A stretch of DNA of 28,065 nt from JBAXTE01 sp964653595 (GTDB lineage Bacteria > Bacteroidota > Bacteroidia > Bacteroidales > WCHB1-69): contig CAZZHH010000041.1 of assembly GCA_964653595.1 (NCBI GenBank), forward strand, positions 1 through 28,065. The letters are read 5' to 3'. The position numbers and the translations under genes were made by a program. This document shows positions 8,255 to 14,796 of this stretch, piece after piece. How positions within the stretch are numbered: position 1 is the stretch's first letter; every line of letters begins with the position of its first letter. The notes beneath the pieces were generated by a model. That model worked only from the letters and a program-made list of their open reading frames with translations, made no database searches and was not told the origin of the DNA.

Positions 8255-8262
8255 CAAAGATA
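8255..8262 (-). promoter_or_regulatory. -7 element of the toxin-antitoxin operon
   Basis: TATCTTTG on the minus strand matches TAnnTTTG and lies 26 bases upstream of the antitoxin ATG. A TTTG at -33 is not present. The same sequence appears as the -7 box of hsdM. Confidence 0.5.
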
Positions 8263-8294
8263 CAAACATTTTTGGCTAATCATAAAAAACCAAA

Positions 8295-8327
8295 ATAAAA
8301 AAAATAGGCATCATCACTGACACCTAT
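8295..8327 (-). terminator. Intrinsic terminator after the YCF48-repeat gene
   Basis: On the minus strand ATAGGTGTCA and TGATGCCTAT form a 10-bp stem (two G-T pairs) around a 4-base loop, followed by a run of eight T. It starts 29 bases after the stop of the gene ending at 8356 and separates it from the toxin-antitoxin promoter. Confidence 0.85.
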
Positions 8328-8355
8328 CTTTTCAATATTAAAAACATTTATAATC

Positions 8356-11300
8356 TTACTCTTTCACCACCTTAAAAGTCTGTCGTACATTTGTGCCGAT
8401 GCGGAGCAAATAGATGCCATTGGACAGATTTCCAACCTCAACAACGGTGTTTTCGGCGGTTAGTTTGCCAGTGATTACCGTTCTTCCCAATTGGTCGGTA
8501 ATGGTAAACTCAGAGCCGATTAACTTTTGATTTACCGTAATGTTTAAGGAGTTTTTGGTTGGGTTTGGATAAATTGAAAAAACATCATTTGAATTATTGT
8601 TTTCAATTCCAGTATTTGTTATTTGAATGTGGCTTGAACTATCAGAATAGCAATCTCCAACTTTTACAATCACATAAAAACTTCCATTCGCCGTTACTGT
8701 ATAGTTTTGACTAACAGCGCCATTGATAATTCCATTTTGATTGTACCATTGGTTTCCACTAGTTGAACTCGAACTAAGGACATTGTTTCCAATGTTTGAA
8801 ATGGTTGGAGTTGGTGGAGTTTGTGTGATTGTAATTGGCAATGTAGAAATTGCACCATCTCCACAATCATTATGACCTTTTACCGTAATATTTCCCGTAG
8901 TAGCAGTGCCATAAGTTACAGAAATGCTATTTGTAGTGCTGGTTCCAGAGGCTCCATTAGGCAAAGTCCAAATGTATGAAGTTGCATTGGAAATGGTCGG
9001 CACGGTATAAGTAACAGCATTTTCGGGTAAACAAATGGTGGATGTTCCAGATATATTTCCAGCCGAACTTGGTAGTGGATTAACTGTTATTGGCAATGTG
9101 GAAATTGCACCATCCCCACAACTATTATGACCTTTTACGGTAATGTTCCCCGAAACTGCCGATGCACCATAGTTTACAGTAATGCTGTTTGTGGCACTTG
9201 TTCCAGTGGCTCCGTTTGGCAAAGTCCAAATATATGAAGTTGCATTAGCAATGGTTGGCACATTGTAAGTTGCTGAATTTTGACCTTGGCAAGCAGTTGC
9301 AACGCCAGAAATTGTGCCTGCACTAGCAACTAAAGGATTAACAGTAATTGGCAAAGTAGCAATTGCACCATCCCCACAATCATTATGACCTTTTACGGTA
9401 ATGTTTCCCGAAACTGCCGATGCACCATAATTTACAGTAATACTATTGGTTGTGCTGGTTCCAGTGACTCCGTTTGGCAATGTCCAAATATATGAAGTTG
9501 CATTGGGAATGGTTGGCACATTGTAAGTTACTGAATTTTGACCCTGACAAGTAGTTGCAGCACCTGAAATAGTTCCGGCATTTGCAACTAAAGGATTAAC
9601 AGTAATTGGCAATGTAGCAATTGCACCATCCCCACAATCATTATGACCTTTTACGGTAATGTTTCCCGAAACTGCAGATGCTCCATAATTTACAGTAATA
9701 CTATTGGTTGTGCTAGTTCCTGTGACTCCAGTAGGCAAAGTCCAAATATATGAAGTTGCATTGGCAATGGTTGGCACATTGTAGGTAACAGAATTTTGAC
9801 CCTGGCAAGCAGTTGTAGCACCTGAAATAGTTCCGGCAGTAGCAAGTAAAGGGTTAACAGTAATTGGCAATGTAGAAATTGCACCATCCCCACAACTATT
9901 ATGACCTTTTACGGTAATGTTTCCCGAAACAGCCGATGCGCCATAATTTACAGTAATACTGTTGGTTGTGCTGGTTCCTGTGACTCCCGAAGGCAATGTC
10001 CAAATGTATGAGGTTGCATTAGTAATGGTTGGCACATTGTAGGTGAAAGGACTTTGCCCTTGACAAATTATCGTAGTTCCAGTTATTGTGTTTGGGGTTT
10101 CAGGCAATAATAACTGTGTTTTTAAAATAGTTCCACTATTCCCCACAGCATAACCAGAGCTGGCATCTGCGAAATAAACGGAAGTTAAATGATTCGTTGT
10201 TCCACTTACAAGGGTTGTCCAACTAGTACCAGCATTTGTAGTTTTTATTATAGTTCCAAATTGCCCCACAGCATAGCCAGTGTTGGCATCTGTGAAATAA
10301 ACGGAACGTAAATCCCTCGTAGTGCCACTTGTAAGTGTCGTCCAACTATTACCAGCATTGATGGTTTTTAAAATTGTACCCAAATACCCCACAGCATAGC
10401 CTGTATTGGCATCTGTGAAATAAACGGAATATAAATGACTTGTTGTTCCAGTTGTTCCCAATGTATATAATGTCCAATTATCACCTGCATCGGTGGTCTT
10501 TTTAACATATCCACTTTCTCCTACAGCATAGCCAGTGTTGGCATCTGTGAAATAAACGGAATTCATTTCACCACCTCCAAAGGTTGTTGGGTATGAACAA
10601 CTAGCACCAGCATTGCGGGTCACTCTAATTGCAGTTCCTACAGCATAGCCAGTGTTGATATCTGTGAAATAAATTGAACGCAAATCGGTAGTAATACCAC
10701 TTGTAAGTGTTGTCCAACTGCTACCAGCATTGATGGTTTTTAAAATTGTACCACCAGCCCCTACAGCATAGCCTGTATTGGCATTTATAAAATAAACGGA
10801 ATTTAAATTTCTCGTTGTTCCGCTTATATGGGGTACCCAAGTAGTGCCTGCATTGGTGGTTTTTACAATTTTACCTGAATCCCCCACCGCATAACCGGTA
10901 TTTGCATCTGTGAAATAAACGGAATTTAACCAATTCGTAATTTTACTTGAAGGCTTTGTCCAATTACCACCAGCGTTGGTGGTCTTTAAAATAATAGCAC
11001 CACCATACCCCACAGCATAGCCAGTGTTGGCATCTGGGAAATAAACAGATGCCAAATAAGCCATTGTTCCACTTGTAAGGGTTGTCCAATTGCTACCAGC
11101 ATTGATGGTTTTTAAAATTGTTCCTGAAACCCCTACAGCATAGCCAGTGTTGGCATTTGTGAAATAAACTGAAAGTAACGCACTCGTTGTTCCACTCGTA
11201 AGAGTTGTCCAACTACTACCAGCATTAGTGGTTTTTAAAATTGCACCTACCTGCCCCACAGCATAGCCGGTGTTTACATCTGTGAAATAAACAGAATATA

Positions 11301-11919
11301 ATTCTCTTGTTGTTCCGCTTGTAAGGGTTGTCCAATTGCTACCAGCATTGATTGTTTTTAAAATTGTTCCTGCAGCCCCAACAGCATAACCAGTGTTGGT
11401 GTCTGTGAAACAAACGGAATAGAAAAATTGCGTAGTTCCACTTGTAAGGGTTGTCCAATTAACACCTGCATTGGTGGTTTTTAAAATTCTCCCCTGCCCA
11501 CCCACAGCATAGCCGGTGTTGACATCTGCGAAATAAACGTCAGTTAAAGGATTGGTAGTTCCACTAACAAGTGGTGTCCAACTACCACCCGCATTGGTAG
11601 TTTTTAAAATTATTCCTGCATCCCCTACAGCATAACCGGTGTTTGCATCTGTGAAATAAACGGAATATAAATGACTTGTTGTTCCACTTGTAAGGGTTAC
11701 CCAACTAGTGCCAGCATTGATAGTTTTTACAATTTTACCTGAATTCCCCACAGCATAGCCTGTATTGACATCTGTGAAACAAACAGACCTTGGTGATGGA
11801 ATTAGAGAATCGAAAGTGGCAATAGTTGGGGAAGAATTCCATTCATCGCATTGGGCATTACAATATAAGTTGCCTAGTGCAACAAAAATAATTAAAAAAA
11901 ATGTTTTCATAATTTTCAT
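8356..11919 (-). CDS. Secreted YCF48-repeat / PKD-like protein with T9SS type A sorting domain
   Basis: 1187 aa. It starts with a signal peptide (hydrophobic FFLIIFVALG, then CNAQ near residue 23). Residues about 46-625 hold 14 repeats of about 41 aa built on VYFTDANTGYAVG...ILKTTNAG.SWT, the YCF48/BNR-like propeller motif; 14 could make two seven-bladed propellers. Then come five PKD-like repeats of about 83 aa (635-1045, motif NATSYIWTLP...ITVKGHN.CGDGAI). A short Ig-like stretch and a type A sorting domain (about 1113-1187, starting FSIYPNPTKN and ending in LRIGTNVRQTFKVVKE) follow. T9SS removes this tail and places such proteins on the surface or outside. The start lies 2 bp after the stop of the upstream 310-aa gene, implying co-translation; Met4 is an alternative. 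Binding partner or enzyme role unknown. Confidence 0.92.
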   Translation of the reverse strand: MKIMKTFFLIIFVALGNLYCNAQCDEWNSSPTIATFDSLIPSPRSVCFTDVNTGYAVGNSGKIVKTINAGTSWVTLTSGTTSHLYSVYFTDANTGYAVGDAGIILKTTNAGGSWTPLVSGTTNPLTDVYFADVNTGYAVGGQGRILKTTNAGVNWTTLTSGTTQFFYSVCFTDTNTGYAVGAAGTILKTINAGSNWTTLTSGTTRELYSVYFTDVNTGYAVGQVGAILKTTNAGSSWTTLTSGTTSALLSVYFTNANTGYAVGVSGTILKTINAGSNWTTLTSGTMAYLASVYFPDANTGYAVGYGGAIILKTTNAGGNWTKPSSKITNWLNSVYFTDANTGYAVGDSGKIVKTTNAGTTWVPHISGTTRNLNSVYFINANTGYAVGAGGTILKTINAGSSWTTLTSGITTDLRSIYFTDINTGYAVGTAIRVTRNAGASCSYPTTFGGGEMNSVYFTDANTGYAVGESGYVKKTTDAGDNWTLYTLGTTGTTSHLYSVYFTDANTGYAVGYLGTILKTINAGNSWTTLTSGTTRDLRSVYFTDANTGYAVGQFGTIIKTTNAGTSWTTLVSGTTNHLTSVYFADASSGYAVGNSGTILKTQLLLPETPNTITGTTIICQGQSPFTYNVPTITNATSYIWTLPSGVTGTSTTNSITVNYGASAVSGNITVKGHNSCGDGAISTLPITVNPLLATAGTISGATTACQGQNSVTYNVPTIANATSYIWTLPTGVTGTSTTNSITVNYGASAVSGNITVKGHNDCGDGAIATLPITVNPLVANAGTISGAATTCQGQNSVTYNVPTIPNATSYIWTLPNGVTGTSTTNSITVNYGASAVSGNITVKGHNDCGDGAIATLPITVNPLVASAGTISGVATACQGQNSATYNVPTIANATSYIWTLPNGATGTSATNSITVNYGASAVSGNITVKGHNSCGDGAISTLPITVNPLPSSAGNISGTSTICLPENAVTYTVPTISNATSYIWTLPNGASGTSTTNSISVTYGTATTGNITVKGHNDCGDGAISTLPITITQTPPTPTISNIGNNVLSSSSTSGNQWYNQNGIINGAVSQNYTVTANGSFYVIVKVGDCYSDSSSHIQITNTGIENNNSNDVFSIYPNPTKNSLNITVNQKLIGSEFTITDQLGRTVITGKLTAENTVVEVGNLSNGIYLLRIGTNVRQTFKVVKE
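8800..10095 (-). repeat. Five direct repeats of about 249 bp encoding PKD-like domains
   Basis: Within the YCF48-repeat gene five copies of a domain repeat occur with very similar DNA, for example a recurring segment TTTACGGTAATGTTTCCCGA. Copies 2-4 are closest and the last is the most diverged, which suggests recent internal duplication. Confidence 0.85.
10110..11800 (-). repeat. Fourteen direct repeats of about 123 bp encoding YCF48-like blades
   Basis: The plus strand shows a recurring CAGCATAGCCnGTGTTGnCATCTG block at intervals of about 123 bp. Copies 10 (shortened, lacking part of the G-x-ILKT strand) and 14 (truncated before NAG) are the most diverged; copy 11 carries a short insertion. 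Confidence 0.9.
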
Positions 11920-11921
11920 TT

Positions 11922-12854
11922 TTAAATTGGTAAGGTGTTAAACGTTGTTATTTGATCAAATTTAGTCCCTAGGTAGAAACCCTGACTTAAGACTTCTTTC
12001 GTAATATCTTTCCATAAATTTTCAATCAATTCATTTTCTTCTACACTTTTTGACTTACTCCCAGTATAGGCACCAGGTTTTTTTAGATAATCACCATATT
12101 TAGTAGTGTCAATTATTGGGCGTCCAAAACTAGTATTGTTTTTATTTGACACTTTACAAGGCACAAAACTGAAAATAGAATTGTTACTTTTGTTTTTATC
12201 TTTATCTTCAAATTTTATTCCTCTATGAACAGATTTAACTTTAGGACAACTCCCTTGTGTTTCTAATTTTTTCAAAGTACTTTCGATATAAATATTATCA
12301 AATAATGAAAAATCAATTTTAATTTCATCTTTGATGACAAATACGGTGTCTAAATAAAATTTTGCTGAATCCCGTTTGCCAAATTCACTGCCGAATAAAA
12401 GAATATCCCCAGACTGCAAATTTTTTAATTTGTCTTTTTTGCAAACAGCATAATAAAACTCATCTCCAAATATATACGGATCTGTATTTTGTGTGTTTGA
12501 ATTATTATTAAAAAAAGGTTTGTGAACGGCACAAGGCTTATCCCAATATTGAGCATTATTACTTGTATTATTAAGTAATTCAAATTCTGAATATCCTTCA
12601 TATTCTCCCCAGAATCTTAATAAACTTTCTTGTTCTTGCAAATTATTCAAATCAGAAATGTATTTTCCTTTATGTTCAAAAAATTTACGTTTATGAGAAT
12701 TATTCTTCTCATTTATTTTAGAACGATTCCAAAGTCTCACTCCTTGCTTACATGAGTTTTGTAGAAAATAATAATCATCTATATGTTTTTTTCTTTCATT
12801 GTAAGAGATTTGCAATTCTCTACCTGGATGATTTACTTGATGAATACTTGCCAT
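11922..12854 (-). CDS. Uncharacterised 310-aa protein with enzyme-like conserved motifs
   Basis: I do not recognise a named family. No signal peptide or membrane segment is seen, so it is probably cytoplasmic. Motifs that look conserved rather than random: HPGRE (9-13), RLWN (40-43), HKRKFF (54-59), FWGEYEGYSE (81-90), HKPFF (111-115), QNTDPYIFGDEFYYAVC (122-138), GDILLFGS (149-156) and FYLDTVFVI (166-174). The same order of motifs is familiar to me from unnamed bacterial hypothetical proteins. The His, Asp and Glu content suggests a catalytic or nucleic-acid-related role, but this is inference. The C-terminal third is Asn/Lys-rich and less ordered. The stop is 2 bp before the ATG of the secreted YCF48 protein. 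The start MASIHQ follows a leader of about 310 nt with a promoter, a rod fold and a terminator-like hairpin. Confidence 0.85.
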   Translation of the reverse strand: MASIHQVNHPGRELQISYNERKKHIDDYYFLQNSCKQGVRLWNRSKINEKNNSHKRKFFEHKGKYISDLNNLQEQESLLRFWGEYEGYSEFELLNNTSNNAQYWDKPCAVHKPFFNNNSNTQNTDPYIFGDEFYYAVCKKDKLKNLQSGDILLFGSEFGKRDSAKFYLDTVFVIKDEIKIDFSLFDNIYIESTLKKLETQGSCPKVKSVHRGIKFEDKDKNKSNNSIFSFVPCKVSNKNNTSFGRPIIDTTKYGDYLKKPGAYTGSKSKSVEENELIENLWKDITKEVLSQGFYLGTKFDQITTFNTLPI

Positions 12855-12924
12855 TATTTTTATGTTTTAGATTTAACACTTGAATTCTGTTTATTTGCGG
12901 TCCCTAGCATTAAAAAAATAGCAA

Positions 12925-12959
12925 ATAAAAAAAGCGTGGGACTGTAACTTTGCCACGCT
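12925..12959 (-). terminator. Intrinsic terminator / attenuator upstream of the 310-aa gene
   Basis: On the minus strand AGCGTGG (12959-12953) pairs with CCACGCT (12939-12933) around a 13-base loop, followed by TTTTTTTATTT. It ends about 70 bases before the ATG at 12854, with no recognisable promoter in between. It could either end a small RNA or attenuate the downstream operon. Confidence 0.7.
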
Positions 12960-13163
12960 CCTTCGGTACGACCAAGCACCTGACAGTATGATAAGTTAAG
13001 CCCACGCTGTTGCGTGAGCGTTTACTAACTTATTCTCTACTGTTCTTTAAATTTGGTCGTTTTAAGGAGCAAGAATAAAAGCTAACGCTTTTTATTTAAT
13101 AAATTGAAATTCAATTACATGTGTTTTATTTTTTGTCTTTTTCCTCCATTTTTAGTGAATAAT
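12925..13163 (-). ncRNA. Candidate structured RNA: small RNA or cis-regulatory leader with terminator
   Basis: A promoter at 13170-13201 and a terminator at 12925-12959 bracket about 240 nt. In between, 12957-13070 folds into a rod of five stacked stems. GCTCCTT/AAGGAGC (12957-12963 with 13064-13070) is the base. Next come ACGACCAA/TTGGTCGT (12968-12975 with 13053-13060), ACAGTA/TACTGT (12983-12988 with 13038-13043) and ATAAGTTA/TAACTTAT (12991-12998 with 13026-13033). CACGC/GCGTG (13003-13007 with 13012-13016) caps the rod around TGTT. The apex segment at 13001-13008 is also perfectly complementary (8/8) to the distal terminator arm at 12933-12940, so two exclusive folds are possible. A mobile palindromic (REP/MITE-like) element is the main alternative. 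The remaining 13071-13169 and 13202-13388 show nothing further. Confidence 0.5.
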
Positions 13164-13169
13164 ACGGTT

Positions 13170-13201
13170 CAAATATAGCACATTTTTTAATTAATAACAA
13201 A
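13170..13201 (-). promoter_or_regulatory. Consensus Bacteroidota promoter ahead of the structured RNA
   Basis: On the minus strand TTTG (13201-13198), a 20-base spacer, then TATATTTG (13177-13170) match the TTTG-N19-21-TAnnTTTG consensus fully. Transcription would begin near 13163 and run into the rod fold and terminator toward the 310-aa gene. Confidence 0.75.
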
Positions 13202-13388
13202 TAAAAATCATTGCATCTTTATAAAACTGAATTATAATGAAGCATTGTGCGTATTAGGTGAGTTTTTATCCTTCATCGGGGCTATATGTGAAAATTGCAA
13301 CTAATTCCCATTGTTATGTAACTCACTAGATACTCTGAATGACGAGCTTTGTATTACTATAGGTGAATTCTAAAAATTGCTTCATTTT

Positions 13389-14528
13389 TTACACAATTTC
13401 CCCATTCCAAAGTTTTTTCAGAAACAGTTCGGCTGGCAACACTTCCACTCCATTCATCAAGCGAGGATTGACATCTAAAGAGACCATAATCAAACGTGCA
13501 TCAGGAAATTCATCTTTAAACACTTTCAACCCTTTTATATGTTTTGACTGCACCTCTTTTGACGATTTAATTTCAATTGCCACCTTAGCCTTTCCGATAA
13601 CCGCATCCACTTCAAACCCTGAACTTGTTCGCCAATAAGACAATTGATTTTCATTTTCAGAATAACTTAGGTGAGCGATAATTTCCTGAATAATAAGATG
13701 TTCAAAAGCTTTTCCAAAATCAGCGGAACCCGGCTGCAAAGATTTTCTTTTAAGCAGATAATTTACAATTCCCACATCAAAGTAATAAAAACGAGGAGCT
13801 TGAACAACTCTTCTTTTTGATTTTTCAGTAAAAGCCGGAATCATATATCCGATCATCGTTTCCTCTAATATCGAAAAGTACTCTTTAATGGTTGGAGCAC
13901 TAACACCGCAATCTGAAGCAATATTAAGATAATTTACCATTTCACCACTTGTCAATGCGGCCACTTCCAAAAACCGAGTAAAAGAAGCCAAATTTCGGAT
14001 CAATGCTTCTGCTCGAATCTCTTCTTGCAAATAATCTCCAATATATGCTTGCAACCGTTTTTGTGCATTTTCTATCGTATAATGACGAGGCAACATTCCA
14101 TTATTTACAGCTCTAATCAAATTAAAATCGGGAATTTCAGCGCTTACCAGTGGAAATAACTTATTACTTATAGCTCTACCACCCAATAAGTTTGCGCCAC
14201 TTCGTTTGAGTTTTCGAGCACTAGATCCTGATAGAATAAATCGAAAATCACGATTTACAATCAACCAATGCACCTCATCCAAAAGTTGTGGAATCTTTTG
14301 AATTTCATCAATAATAATTAATTGATTTTCAACAACCGCATCCAGTTCCTCACGCAATAGCGCTGGACGACGACTAAAACGCTCAAAATCGTCACTCTTT
14401 AATAGATCAATATAGCGTGCATTTGGAAAACTACTTTTCAATAAAGTACTTTTTCCTGTTTGTCTAGCACCCCAAAGAAAAACATTCTCATTTTCAATAT
14501 CTTGAATAAATAAATACCGTGCAAACAT
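13389..14528 (-). CDS. AAA+ ATPase with C-terminal DUF4143 domain
   Basis: 379 aa, typical length for this family. The N-terminal AAA_14 ATPase has Walker A GARQTGKST (20-28), Walker B LIIIDEIQ (70-77) and sensor-1-like FILSGSSA (97-104). The middle (about 160-240) is a winged-helix-like linker (DCGVSAPTIKEYFSILEE). The C-terminal DUF4143 part contains FEVDAVIG followed by VAIEIKSS (Asp308, Glu319, Lys321), the D...ExK layout of PD-(D/E)xK nuclease-like folds. The family is common, often multi-copy, and of unproven function. It stands alone with its own promoter and is separated from the upstream giant gene by a terminator. Confidence 0.93.
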   Translation of the reverse strand: MFARYLFIQDIENENVFLWGARQTGKSTLLKSSFPNARYIDLLKSDDFERFSRRPALLREELDAVVENQLIIIDEIQKIPQLLDEVHWLIVNRDFRFILSGSSARKLKRSGANLLGGRAISNKLFPLVSAEIPDFNLIRAVNNGMLPRHYTIENAQKRLQAYIGDYLQEEIRAEALIRNLASFTRFLEVAALTSGEMVNYLNIASDCGVSAPTIKEYFSILEETMIGYMIPAFTEKSKRRVVQAPRFYYFDVGIVNYLLKRKSLQPGSADFGKAFEHLIIQEIIAHLSYSENENQLSYWRTSSGFEVDAVIGKAKVAIEIKSSKEVQSKHIKGLKVFKDEFPDARLIMVSLDVNPRLMNGVEVLPAELFLKKLWNGEIV

Positions 14529-14573
14529 AAAGTTGTACTTTTAAATTACATGTATATTTAAAACTTAACTTTA

Positions 14574-14605
14574 CAAATATACGAAAATATTTCCTAAAAA
14601 CCAAA
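14574..14605 (-). promoter_or_regulatory. Consensus promoter of the AAA+/DUF4143 gene
   Basis: TTTG (14605-14602), a 20-base spacer and TATATTTG (14581-14574) on the minus strand are a full match to the Bacteroidota consensus. The leader would be about 40 nt before the ATG at 14528. Confidence 0.78.
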
Positions 14606-14751
14606 CATCAGTCAATCATTTTTTTATCCCAGCAAAAACACTTCTCCAATTTTCATCGGTATAATTTTTGATTATTTTCTCGTGCCGATTTTAAAGTATT
14701 ATTCAAAATCATCAACTTAAAAATAAATCACCTGAAAAAACGAATTCAAAA

Positions 14752-14783
14752 AAAAAAAGCGGGACATAGACCCCGCTTTTTTA
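14752..14783 (-). terminator. Intrinsic terminator after the giant T9SS type B gene
   Basis: On the minus strand AAAAAAGCGGG and CCCGCTTTTTT form a stem (14772-14782 with 14753-14763) around an 8-base loop, followed by a long T-run. It lies 14 bases after the stop at 14797. Confidence 0.9.
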
Positions 14784-14796
14784 TTATTTGTTTGTG

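Noticed and set aside
12957..13070. 6S RNA
   Set aside because: A rod-like shape is suggestive, but the length is short, no large central bubble is evident, and I could not match Bacteroidota 6S sequence features. Left as an unnamed structured RNA.
12925..13201. Retron or diversity-generating element
   Set aside because: No reverse transcriptase gene and no template/variable repeat pair in the window.
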